64,000 bases of DNA. It comes from Acidobacteriota bacterium. Lineage in GTDB: Bacteria; Acidobacteriota; Thermoanaerobaculia; Multivoradales; JAGPDF01. Location: contig JACTMI010000036.1 of assembly GCA_014584695.1 (NCBI GenBank), forward strand, positions 159,594 through 223,593. Direction: 5' to 3'. Shown in pieces: positions 8,354 to 17,800 of the stretch (within the stretch, counting starts at the first letter, position 1; each line of letters starts with the position of its first letter). Both the position numbers and the translations under genes were made by a program. The notes below the pieces were generated by a model. The model worked only from the letters and a program-made list of their open reading frames with translations. It ran no database searches and was not told the origin of the DNA.

Positions 8354-9205
8354 ATGACCATGGCGCCGGGTGGGCTGGGTTGGCTCCGGGACCTGCCGGA
8401 CTTTCGCGACTACACGCCGCAGAGCGCGGAGATCGAGGCGATCCGCTCGCAGTCGAGGCCGCTCAAGCGGGTGAAGAAGGCCATGCCCAAGAAGGTCGAT
8501 CTGCGGGCGTGGTGTCCACCGATCGAGGATCAGGGCAACCTCGGCTCCTGCACCGCCCAAGCGGGCGTCGCCCTGCTCGAGTACTTCGAGAGGCGCGCCT
8601 ATGCCAAGCACCTCGACGCCTCCCGGCTTTTCCTCTACAAGGCGACGCGCAACCTCCTGCGCTGGACGGGGGATACCGGCGCCTTCCTGCGGACGACTAT
8701 GAAAGCGATGGTCCTGTTCGGCGTGCCGCCGGAGGAGTACTGGCCCTACCGGATCGTCGATTTCGACCGCGAGCCGAGCTCCTTCTGCTACGCCTTCGCG
8801 GCCAGCTACCGGGCGCTGCGCTACTACCGCCTCGACCCGCCGGGCCAGCCGCTCGCCGTGAACCTCCAGGCGGTCAGGACCAGCGTCGCCGCGGGTCTGC
8901 CGGCGATGTTCGGCTTCACCGTCTACAGCTCGATCCCGCCGCTCGGGGACGGCAAGGGCGAGATTCCCTTCCCCGGCCCGGGCGATCGGGTCGAAGGCGG
9001 ACACGCCGTGGTGGCGGTCGGCTTCGACGACGAGAAGAAGATCGGCGGCGACACCGGCGCTCTCCTGATCCGCAACTCCTGGGGCGTCGGCTGGGGCGCC
9101 TCGGGCTACGGCTGGCTGCCCTATCGCTACGTAACGGAGGGGCTGGCCGACGACTTCTGGAGCGTCGTCGACGCTTCGTTCGTCGACAGCGACCTGTTCC
9201 GGTAG
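8354..9205 (+). CDS. Papain-like (C1 family) cysteine peptidase
   Basis: 283 residues. The papain catalytic set is complete: Gln60 and Cys66 in EDQGNLGSCTAQA, His217 in GGHAVVAVGF, Asn241 in RNSWGVGWG. The first 45 residues hold only a short DFRDYTPQS-type lead, common in bacterial C1 enzymes, so there is no long inhibitory propeptide. There is no signal peptide or membrane segment. It would be a broad endopeptidase; targets are unknown. It sits between an SGNH hydrolase and a cPLA2-like phospholipase, and copy B of the shared element lies directly upstream. Confidence 0.9.
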   Translation: MTMAPGGLGWLRDLPDFRDYTPQSAEIEAIRSQSRPLKRVKKAMPKKVDLRAWCPPIEDQGNLGSCTAQAGVALLEYFERRAYAKHLDASRLFLYKATRNLLRWTGDTGAFLRTTMKAMVLFGVPPEEYWPYRIVDFDREPSSFCYAFAASYRALRYYRLDPPGQPLAVNLQAVRTSVAAGLPAMFGFTVYSSIPPLGDGKGEIPFPGPGDRVEGGHAVVAVGFDDEKKIGGDTGALLIRNSWGVGWGASGYGWLPYRYVTEGLADDFWSVVDASFVDSDLFR

Positions 9206-9288
9206 CGACCGAATCGCTCCTCGGGGCGCCGGCGCCGCCCTCGAAGGTCCGCCTCGCGCCTCGACGGGGGCGAGTCGAGCGGCTGAAG

Positions 9289-9317
9289 CGACCGGAATCG
9301 CGCCGTCGTTCGTCTAT
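9289..9317 (+). promoter_or_regulatory. Shared 29-base promoter-like element, copy C
   Basis: Same pattern and spacing as copies A and B, and 22 of 29 bases match copy A. It ends 70 bases before the ATG at 9388. A strong GC hairpin (about 9334-9369) lies between it and the start codon. Confidence 0.55.
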
Positions 9318-9387
9318 CTCCTGAACCTCGATCCGGGGCCCGGCGGCGGAGCCGCGACCGCCGGCCCCGCCGAGAAAGGGGAGCTGA

Positions 9388-11110
9388 ATGAGCGCGACGC
9401 CCGCAGGGTGGCCGACGAAGCTCGACGCGTCGCTGTTTCCGACGCCTGGCGACGCCGCGAGGTTCCCGGAGCTCGTCGCCCAACCGGCCAGCTTCGGGCC
9501 GCCCTGGGCGGGGGTCTGCATCTCCGGCGGCGGCTCGCGCTCGCTCGCGGCGGCGATGGGGGAGCTACGGGCGCTCTCGGCGCTGGGCCTGCTCGAGAAG
9601 GTCGGCTGGCTGTCGACCGTCTCGGGCGGCACCTGGGCGGGGACGCTGTTCAACTGGGCCCCCGGGTCGATTCCGGACGCGACGCTGATGGGCCCCCTGC
9701 AGCTCGACCCCGCGCAGCTGCGCTGGGAATCCGCCGGTCCCGTCGACGACCTCGGCCGCCTCGACCCACGGGCGATCGGCAGCGCGGCCACCCGCCTCGG
9801 CCTCCAGGAGATGCTGGACCAGGCGGTCGATCTATACCACCAGGGGGTGGCGGTCTCGGAGCTCTGGCCGCGGGCGATCGGCGTCCTGGTGCTCGCCCCT
9901 TTCGACCTCGGCGACGAGCCGCAGCGCTATTTCACCTGGACCCCTTGGTGGCTGGACCACGCCATCCTTCCTTACAACCGCAAGCTCGGCGGCGGCGACT
10001 TCGTCACCACCCGACCGCACCGGCCCTACCTGATCACCAACTCGACGCTCTTCTTTCCGCCGAGTCCACCGGCGGTCGCGCGGCGCCCGGCGCCCGGGCG
10101 CGCTCGCCGAGGCCTGGGAGGTCGGCTACGAAGTCGAGTCGACGCCGCTCGGCGTCGGGATCCCCCCGGCCTTTCCCCATGCCGGTCCACCCTCGCCCGG
10201 CCAGCCGCCCAGCGCGGATCTCGGCGGAGGCTGGATCGATCCGTTCGCCATGGGGAGCATCGCGCCCACGGCGATCTCGCCGGAGCGTCGCTTCACCGTG
10301 CCGGCGCCCGCGAACCGGTTCCGGCTCTCCGACCTGGCCGGCCTGTCGAGCCTCGCCTTCGCCTACGACGTGATCGACCTCGCGCACCAGACGGGCATCC
10401 ACTTCCTGGACGACATGGTGCCGCAGGTGCGCTACTGGCCGGTCTTCCACGCCGCCGAGCTGCCGCGCAACGGCGCCCGCGCCTACCTGTTCGGCGACGG
10501 CGGCAACCTCGAGAACCAGGGGATCATGCCGCTGCTGCGGCGGGGACTGAAGAAGATCGTCGCTTTCGTCAACACCGAGACGCAGCTCTCCCGGCAGGGG
10601 CCCGGCAACGAGGTCGTGGTGGATTCGGACCTGCCGCCGCTGTTCGGTCTCGAATGGAGCGCGGCCGCGGGGACCTACGTGGCGACCGCCCCCTCTTCGC
10701 CCTTCCGCTTCAACCGGGTCTTCGACCGCCGGACCTTCGACGACCTGCGCGCGCAGCTCTGGGCCCGGGCGCAGAAGGGCGCCACGGCGCTGGCGGTGCA
10801 GCAGGGGGCCGCGGTGGCCGCCAATCCCCACTACGGCGTGCCCGCGGGCAGCGTCGACATCCTGTGGGTCTACCTCCACCCGGTGGACTGGTGGCGGGGC
10901 CACCTGCACGACACCGTGCGCTGGGCCATGGATCTCGAGCCGTGGAACTACGCGGTGTTCCCCAACTACGCCACCGTCGAGCAGCTCCATCTCGACGCGC
11001 GCCAGGTGAATCTCCTGGCCCATCTGACCAGCTGGAACGTCGCCGGTCGCGTGGCGATCGACCCCTTCCCCGACAACGCGAGCGTCTTCTCGGATTTCCT
11101 CGCCGGCTAG
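9388..11110 (+). pseudogene. cPLA2/patatin-like phospholipase, split by a frameshift
   Basis: Read across one frame change, this encodes about 573 residues. The first part (9388 to about 10080) has an oxyanion glycine run with arginine, SGGGSRSL (Arg51), and nucleophile Ser79 in STVSGGTWAG, resembling group IV cytosolic PLA2. The second part has the catalytic-Asp motif GDGGNLENQG and runs to the stop at 11110. The frame moves by +1 near 10079-10100, inside a repeated GGCGCCCGG tract. Downstream protein sequence (ALAEAWEVGYEVES and on) is good coding sequence well before the ATG at 10250. It could be a real inactivating insertion or an assembly error. GGGGAG precedes the start. Confidence 0.7.
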
Positions 11111-11128
11111 GACGGGAAGGAGAACAGC

Positions 11129-11521
11129 ATGCGTAGGAAACGCACGACCGAACCACCAATCCGGCTCGATCGGCGCCTGATGGAGGAGCTGATGCTGGGC
11201 GGGGGGCGGGTGCGGCGCTTCACCCAGGACACGCCGGTGCTGCCCGACGTCTGGCTCGCCCACGCCGACTGCCTGGACGACCGGCGGCCGGTGGCGCGCA
11301 GCGAGGATCCCGAGCATCCGCGTCCGCTGCCCCGGGCGAGCGGCGAGCCCGGACGACGCGTTCACGATCCACCGCACCTATCCGACGGGCGACTTCAGAG
11401 TCGCCGCGGTCGGCCGGAGGATCGAGAAGTTCTTCAGCGACGAGGCCGCCGCCGGGCGCGGCTACGGCGTGGCGTCGCGACCGCCCGCGGAGCTCGGCCT
11501 CGGCTGGTGGTGTCCCCTTGA
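11129..11521 (+). pseudogene. Small unrecognised gene, probably frameshifted
   Basis: It starts at an ATG with GGAAGGAG upstream, 18 bases after the phospholipase gene. About 60 residues look like normal protein (RLDRRLMEELMLGGGRVRRF, PVLPDVWLAHADCL), then the frame turns arginine-rich. From about 11350 the +1 frame reads better (DDAFTIHRTYPTGDFRVAAV, RRIEKFFSDEAAAGRGYG). That suggests another single-base shift near 11340-11356. The +1 frame has no stop before the next gene. It may be the remnant of a larger gene; function unknown. Confidence 0.4.
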
Positions 11522-11558
11522 CCGAACGAGCGCCGCGCTGCGCGCGAAGGAGAGCGGC

Positions 11559-12953
11559 ATGAGAGAGAGGCTGCATTTCGGGTGGTGGCTGGTCGGTGGG
11601 CTTCTGGGGGCCGAGATCGCCGGCGCCGACACGCGCACCGAGCAGGTGCACCTGCTGGAGTCGTGGGTGGCCGACCGGGAGATGATGGTCGCGTCCTGGG
11701 AGCGCGACGCGACGATCATCTTCGCGCTGGGCCTGGCGACGCTGGTGCTCGGCATCGCCACCGCCGCGCTGCAGGGAGTCAAGCGCGCGAAGGCGGTTTC
11801 GGTCGTGCTGGGGATCGCGATCTCGCTGGCGTCGGGCGTGCGAACCTACGCCTACCAGAACGATCACCACGCCTTCCGTCGCGCCAAGGCGGAGGCGAAG
11901 GCCCACTTGGAGGCGGCGAGGCTGAAGCTGACCTCCGCCCGCTCGATTCCAGACGACAGCTGGCCGGCGTTCGCCGAGGAGCTGCGCCGGGATCTCGACC
12001 GCGTCGACCGGTTGGCGGCGAGCCTCGAGAGCGGCGAGCGGCTCGCAGCGGCGGCGGCTCTGGATCCCGCCGCCGAGGCGGAGCGCTCCTGGCTGGCGGC
12101 ACCGGCATGGGCGTCGAAGGGGGGGAGGCCGGACTGGGTGGCGCGGCCGCCGGCGCCGACGGCCTCGAGCCTCTACCTCACCGCGGAGGGGCGAGGCCGC
12201 TCGCTCCAGGAGGCGCGGCAGGCGGCGCTCCAGGACAGCAGGGAGATGCTCGAGCGCTGGGTGCTCACCGAGCTCTCCGCGGAGGGGATGGCGGCGGAGG
12301 ATCGCCAGGCGCTGGTCGAATCGACGCTCGCGGCGAGCGAGGAGGCCGGCACCTACTTCGCGCACGAGGCCGAGTCGGGTCTCTTTCACTACTTCCGGCT
12401 GGTGCGTGTCGACCGCAAGGACCTCGAGTCGCGGGTCCGTTTCGCCGCGATCTCGGCGCAGCGAAAGCAGCCGGAGAAGCAGATCCAGGTGATCGCGAAG
12501 TCCGCCCCTCGAGCCGAGCAGCTGGCGAGTCCGCGCGCGACGACCGATCTGCTGCTCGGCCAGATGCAGCGCGAGCTCTCCGCCGAGCTGTGGCGGAAAT
12601 TCTCGGACGGACGCTACCGGCGCATGAAGGGCGACCTGCCCGGGGCGACCGAGCTCCTGCGCGAGGTCGTCGCCGCCGCTCCCGGCAGCTACCTCGCCTG
12701 GTTCAACCTCGCCCTCGCCCTCGACGACCAGGGCCGGAGCGGCGAAGCCGAAGCGGCCTACCGTCGCGCTCTCGCCCTCGAGCCCACGCTGCCGGCGCGC
12801 GACCCCGCCATCTACAACACCCTCGGTTACCACCTCTATCGCCAGGGTCGCGCCCAGGAAGCCGTCCCCTTGCTCGAACGCGCCCTCGCGATCGACCCCG
12901 CCCACGCGAAAGCCAAGCTCAACCTCCAGGCGGCGAAACGCTCGGCGTCATGA
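11559..12953 (+). CDS. Membrane protein with C-terminal TPR repeats
   Basis: 464 residues. A hydrophobic N-terminus (about 8-24) and two further membrane segments (about 47-88: ATIIFALGLATLVLGIATAAL, VSVVLGIAISLAS) are followed by a charged helical part. A middle domain around 200-290 (LTAEGRGRSLQEARQAALQDS) resembles periplasmic LPP20-like modules (weak). Two or three tetratricopeptide repeats end the protein (LAWFNLALALDDQGRSGEAE, YNTLGYHLYRQGRAQEAV). TPRs usually dock partner proteins. The ATG at 11559 has AAGGAGAG upstream. The same frame stays open upstream to about 11350, so a longer protein cannot be excluded. Confidence 0.7.
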   Translation: MRERLHFGWWLVGGLLGAEIAGADTRTEQVHLLESWVADREMMVASWERDATIIFALGLATLVLGIATAALQGVKRAKAVSVVLGIAISLASGVRTYAYQNDHHAFRRAKAEAKAHLEAARLKLTSARSIPDDSWPAFAEELRRDLDRVDRLAASLESGERLAAAAALDPAAEAERSWLAAPAWASKGGRPDWVARPPAPTASSLYLTAEGRGRSLQEARQAALQDSREMLERWVLTELSAEGMAAEDRQALVESTLAASEEAGTYFAHEAESGLFHYFRLVRVDRKDLESRVRFAAISAQRKQPEKQIQVIAKSAPRAEQLASPRATTDLLLGQMQRELSAELWRKFSDGRYRRMKGDLPGATELLREVVAAAPGSYLAWFNLALALDDQGRSGEAEAAYRRALALEPTLPARDPAIYNTLGYHLYRQGRAQEAVPLLERALAIDPAHAKAKLNLQAAKRSAS

Positions 12954-12977
12954 GCCAGCACGTCGCGGCGCCGGCGC

Positions 12978-13607
12978 TCAGCCGAGCTCGGTGGCGCGCC
13001 AGAGGTACCAGCTGGCGACGGTGCGGAAGGGGCGCCAGCGCTCGCCGTGGGTGGCGAGCTCTTTGGGCTTGGGGAGGATCTCGCGGCCGTTGGCGCGCGC
13101 GAAGCCCTTGCGGACGCCGTAGTCGTCGACCGGCAGGATGTCCGGGCGGCCGAGGGTGAAGATGAGGAACATCTCGGCGGTCCAGCGGCCGACGCCGCGC
13201 ACCGCCGTCAACCGTTCGACGATCTCCTCGTCCGAGAGCCGGGTCGTCTCGGCGCGGCTCGGGACTTCGCCCGCCAGCGAGCGCGCCGCGAGATCGCGCA
13301 GCGCCTCGGCCTTGCTCCGCGACAGCCCGGCGCCACGCAGCGTCTCGCAGCTCGCCGCCGCGATCTGCTTGGCGGTCGGACAGCGTGACGACCCGAAGGC
13401 ACGGCAGACCCGGGAGTAGATCGTCGCCGCGGCGCGGCCGGTCAGCTGCTGGTAGACGATCGACTCGACCAGCGCCTGATAGGGCGTCCGCCGCGTCGAG
13501 ATCGCGAGCGAACAGGGCCCGACCTCGCGGATGATCCGCTGCAGCGCGCGATCGCGCTTGGCGACATGGGAGGTCGCGGCCTCGAGGTCGAAGGGGGGTG
13601 CGGACAT
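12978..13607 (-). CDS. DNA-3-methyladenine glycosylase II-like (AlkA/HhH-GPD) repair enzyme
   Basis: 209 residues. A helix-hairpin-helix (LTAVRGVGRWTAEMFLIF) is followed by the catalytic aspartate in LPVDDYGVRKG. The entry region has the typical YQALVESIVYQQLTGRAA helix. These enzymes flip out and remove alkylated purines. There is no 4Fe-4S cluster cysteine set, which separates it from endonuclease III. The ATG at 13607 (MSAPPFDLE) fits family length; the frame is open further upstream without family similarity. Confidence 0.88.
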   Translation of the reverse strand: MSAPPFDLEAATSHVAKRDRALQRIIREVGPCSLAISTRRTPYQALVESIVYQQLTGRAAATIYSRVCRAFGSSRCPTAKQIAAASCETLRGAGLSRSKAEALRDLAARSLAGEVPSRAETTRLSDEEIVERLTAVRGVGRWTAEMFLIFTLGRPDILPVDDYGVRKGFARANGREILPKPKELATHGERWRPFRTVASWYLWRATELG

Positions 13608-13645
13608 CGATCGTGTGAGATCCCGGTGACGGGAGGGCGGCGAGT

Positions 13646-14260
13646 CTAGTACAGAAGCTCGAGATGTCCGAAGCGGGCCGGACGATGGAAGTCTGCGGGC
13701 GAGACCAGCGTCGGCGACCAGGCCGAGTGCTCGGGGAGGGCGCCCGGGAATCGAGGGCGCTCGATCCGGTAGAGATTCAGGCGCCAGCGCCGGGGCAGCG
13801 GGCCGCCGCCACAGCAGGCGCGCCAGGGGATCGAGAGCGTCGCCGCCCAGTCCGAGCCGGCCCCGGTTCGCTCCACCTGGGTCTCGAGGCCAGGACAGTT
13901 CCAATCCGGATCAACGCTCATGCCATGCCGGTCGCCGCGCGGCGACTCGACCCGGGCGTCGAAGACGATGCCGGTGGGAGCGAGCTCGAGCTCGAAGTAC
14001 CGGCGTGGCGTCGCGTCGCCCGGGGCGAGGAAGAGCTCCACCACCTCCTCCGTCCAGAGCGGGGAGTCGCGGCGGGTGAGCGTCCCCCACGCGTCCTCGT
14101 CCGCGCAGTCGAACCGGACCCGCAGGCGATCGGCCTGCCAGCCGAGGCGGACCCGGGTGGGCCAGCGCACGGCGCCACCTTCCTCGGCCCGGACCAGGAA
14201 ACCCAGATCGACCTCCCCGCCCCGCGCGAGCCGGGCGCGCGGTGGCGCAGGCGAGGTCAC
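13646..14260 (-). CDS. CBM9-like carbohydrate-binding-fold protein
   Basis: About 204 residues with a family 9-like beta-sandwich pattern: LRVRFDCADEDAW, then WTEEVVELFLAPGD, then RYFELELAPTGIVFDARV and RLNLYRIERP. Bacterial stand-alone versions are common and their ligands are mostly unknown. There is no clear signal peptide. The GTG at 14260 overlaps the ferredoxin stop codon as GTGA, indicating translational coupling. The frame is open upstream but reads as arginine-rich noise. Confidence 0.7.
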   Translation of the reverse strand: MTSPAPPRARLARGGEVDLGFLVRAEEGGAVRWPTRVRLGWQADRLRVRFDCADEDAWGTLTRRDSPLWTEEVVELFLAPGDATPRRYFELELAPTGIVFDARVESPRGDRHGMSVDPDWNCPGLETQVERTGAGSDWAATLSIPWRACCGGGPLPRRWRLNLYRIERPRFPGALPEHSAWSPTLVSPADFHRPARFGHLELLY

Positions 14261-14580
14261 TCCCAGGGCCCGGGGGGCATCCGGAGCCGCTCGAGCTCGC
14301 GACCCGCAAGCTCGCTCTCCAGGAGCTCCGCGGCGTCCTCGGGCTCGACGCCGCCGTACCAGTGGTGGGAGGGCCAGGCGACCACGGTGGCGCCGCGGCT
14401 GCAGTGGCGCAGACAGCCCGAGCGCGAAACCAGGACCCGGTCTCTCAGGCCGCCAGTGCGAATCAGATCTTTGAATCGGCGATAGAGGTCGTGTCCCCGA
14501 CGGCCACCGCAACAGGGCTTGCCCGCCGCTGGATCGCGGTCATTGACACAGACGATCAGGTGGATCTCCGGGCGGGGCAC
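14257..14580 (-). CDS. Thioredoxin-like (2Fe-2S) ferredoxin
   Basis: 107 residues. Cysteine pattern: Cys11 in IVCVND, Cys23-Cys24 in KPCCGGR, Cys56 and Cys60 in SGCLRHCSRG, matching the thioredoxin-fold 2Fe-2S ferredoxins related to NuoE. The loop GATVVAWPSHHWYGGVEPED is typical of this family. It is a small cytoplasmic electron carrier with unknown partner. It forms a two-gene unit with the CBM9-like gene, an odd pairing. Confidence 0.85.
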   Translation of the reverse strand: MPRPEIHLIVCVNDRDPAAGKPCCGGRRGHDLYRRFKDLIRTGGLRDRVLVSRSGCLRHCSRGATVVAWPSHHWYGGVEPEDAAELLESELAGRELERLRMPPGPWE

Positions 14581-14831
14581 CGTTGGATTCTACGTCCCCG
14601 CGGCAACCGGTCGCGGGCGCAATCCGGGCGGAAAGGCCCTCCGGTGGCGGGCGGTGGCATCCGCGACTTTTCAGGTCCCGGTGTGGCCCTGGCGGAATCG
14701 GCTCGGATAGGATCGCGCGGTCGGACGTCACACCGTCGTTTCCGGGCCGTCGTGAGGCCACGGCGGCCTGTCGATAAGCTCAAGTGCGGAGTCGCACTCA
14801 CACTCGGACCGCATCCCATCGAGGAGGTTCC

Positions 14832-17800
14832 ATGGAGCAGAGGAAGAGGATTCTCGCGGCCGCATGCCTGGCTCTCGCCGCGCTGTTCGGCGCGCGCGAG
14901 GCGTCGGCGCAGGCCGTCACCACCGGCACGCTCACCGGCACCGTGACCGCGGCGGCCGACGGTAGCGCGCTGCCAGGCGTCGCCGTCGAGGCCGTTCACA
15001 CCCCGACCGGCACGACCTACGTCGCCTACACGCGCGAGAACGGCAGCTACGCGATCTTCAACGTTCGCGTCGGCGGCCCCTACCGGATCTCCGCCAGCCT
15101 CGATGGCTTCCGCGCCGCCAGGGTCGAAGGCGTCAGCGTCGCCCTCGGCGAGAGCCGCGCGGTCGACGTCCGGCTCGAGCCGGAGACGGTCGAGGAGACG
15201 ATCACGGTGACGGCGGCGGCGCCGCTGGTCGACACCACCCAGGCGGGTTCGGTGTCCGCCGTCTCCGCGGCGCAGATCGCCGCGGTGCCGAGCATCGAGC
15301 GGAGCCTCGAGGACCTGGCCAAGACATCGATCTACTTCAACGCCTCGGGCAACGTCGAGGGCGGCGGCGAGACCACGCTGTCGATCGCCGGCCGCAACAA
15401 CCGCTACAACACGGTCCAGATCGACGGCGCGGTCAACAATGACCTGTTCGGCCTCTCCCCGACGGGCTCGCCCGGCGGCCAGGCCGAGGCGCAGCCGATC
15501 TCGATCGAGGCCATCCAGGAGGTTCAGCTCCTGGTCTCGCCCTACGACGTTCGCCAGGGCGGCTTCTCCGGCGGCGGCATCAACGCCATCACCAAGAGCG
15601 GCACCAACGCCTGGCGCGGGTCGATCTTCTACAACTTCCGCGACGAGAGCTGGGTCGGCGACGGCCCGAACGACCGGAAGTTCGCGGCCTTCACCGAGGA
15701 TCAGTACGGCCTCTCGGTCGGCGGCCCGATCGTCCGCGACAAGGTCTTCCTCTTCTTCACCGGCGAGCTGCAGCGCCGGGAAACCCCGACCGGGTTCTCG
15801 CCGGAGACCATCAACCGGACCGCGGAGGCGAACCGGTTCGTCAGCATCCTGCGCAACACCTACGGCTACGATCCCGGCGACTTCAACGAGTTCATCCGCA
15901 CCACCGACAACGACAACTACTTCCTGCGGGTCGATGCCAACCTGGGTTCGAGCTCGCAGCTGTCGGCGAAGTACAACCAGGTCGAGGCCGTGAACGACAT
16001 CTGGAACGGCTCGTCGACGTTCCTTTTCACCCCCGACCGCCCGTACAACATCCGCCCCGAGACCAAGTCCTTCATCGTGCAGCTCAACTCGGTCTTCGGC
16101 GGCGACTACTACAACGAAGCGCGGATCGGCTTCACCAACGTCGACACCATCCGCGACGGCCCGACCAAGTTCCCGACCGTGCAGGTCGACCTGCCGGGCG
16201 GCCTCTCGTTCGAAGCCGGGCGCGAGCGCTTTTCGACCGCCAACGAGCTCTACCAGGACATCCTGGAGATCAACGACGACCTGACCTTCGTCCGCGGCGG
16301 CCACACCTTCACGATCGGCACCCACAACGAGCTGTTCAGCTTCGAGAACCTGTTCATCCGCGACGCCTTCGGCTTCTACAACTTCCGCAGCCTGGACGAC
16401 TTCGAGCGCGGCTGGGCCGACCAGTACGAGCACAGCTTCTCGCGCACCAGCAACCCCCGTCAGGCGGCGAAGTTCGACGTCCAGCAGTACGGGCTCTACT
16501 TCGGCGACCAGTGGCGGATCAAGAGCAACCTGACCCTGACCTACGGCCTGCGCGCCGACTACCTCAAGCTGCCGGATGCGCCTTCCTACAATCCGCAAGT
16601 CGAGCAGCTCTTCGGCTATCGGACCAACGAAGTGCCGGATTCGAACCTGATCCTCTCGCCGCGCCTCGGCTTCAACTGGGATCCCGCCGGCGAGGGCAAG
16701 CAGCAGCTCCGAGGCGGCTTCGGCATCTTCTCGGGCCGCACCCCCTACGTCTGGATCTCGAACCAGTACGGCAACACCGGTGTCGAGTTCCAGCGCCTGC
16801 GCTCGATCCTCAACCCGCCGATCACGGCCACCAATCGGATCCAGTTCGTGCCCGATGCCGACAACCAGCCGAAGACCGTCGGCGGCGCGGTGACCAACGA
16901 GATCGCTCTCACCGATCCGGACTTCGAGATGCCGACCGTGCTGCGCGGCAACCTCGCTTGGGACCAGGAGCTGCCGTTCGGCATCCTGGGGACCGTCGAG
17001 CTCACCCACACCCAGGTGCAGAAGGACATCCAGTACCGCAACCTGAACCTGGTGCAGACCGGCCGGACCGTGGTCGGCGGCCGGCCCGAGTACCGGTCGA
17101 TCTCGAACGCCTATACGGGTGCGTACTTCCTGACCAACACCGAGGACGGCGAGACGACCACCGCGGCGATCGAGCTCCGGCAGCGCGAGCGCCACGGGTT
17201 CTTCTGGAACTTCGGCTACATCTGGACCGACGCCGAAGAGGTCTACCCCGGCACCTCGAGCCAGGCGAGCTCGAACTACCTCAACACCTCGGTGCTCGAC
17301 CCGGAGAATCCGGGGAGCGCGCCCGCGACCTTCCAGAACGAGCATCGCATCACCGCGACGCTCTCCTACCGGATGGAGCTCGGCCCGGTCGGCTCGACCT
17401 GGTCGATCTACTTCAACCGTCAGTCCGGGCGTCCCTACTCGACCACGTTCGCCGGCAACAGCGCCAACGTCAACGGTGACGGCATCAACGGCAACGATCT
17501 GATGTACGTGCCGGCCAGCGAGGACGAGGTCATCCTGAGTGGCGCCACCTGGGCGCAGTTCGACGCTTACATTCGGGCCGACCCGAGCCTCGCCAAGGCG
17601 CGTGGCCGCATAGTCGACCGCAACTCGGGCGTCAGCCCCTGGACCACCCAGCTCGACCTGCGCTGGGCGCTCGACCTGCCGGTCTCGGTGGCGCGGGTCC
17701 AGGTCACGGCCGACATCCTCAACCTGCTGAACCTGATCGACAGCGACGAAGGGGTCTTCCGCTACACCCGCTTCGGCGAGGTCTCGCCGGTTCAGTTCCA

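Noticed and set aside
3898..12953. Prophage or integrative element
   Set aside because: No integrase, capsid, tail, terminase or attachment repeats were seen.
14556..17345. A 929-codon open frame antisense to the TonB receptor
   Set aside because: It mirrors the codon positions of the receptor gene, shows no domain or ribosome site, and the receptor is unambiguous.
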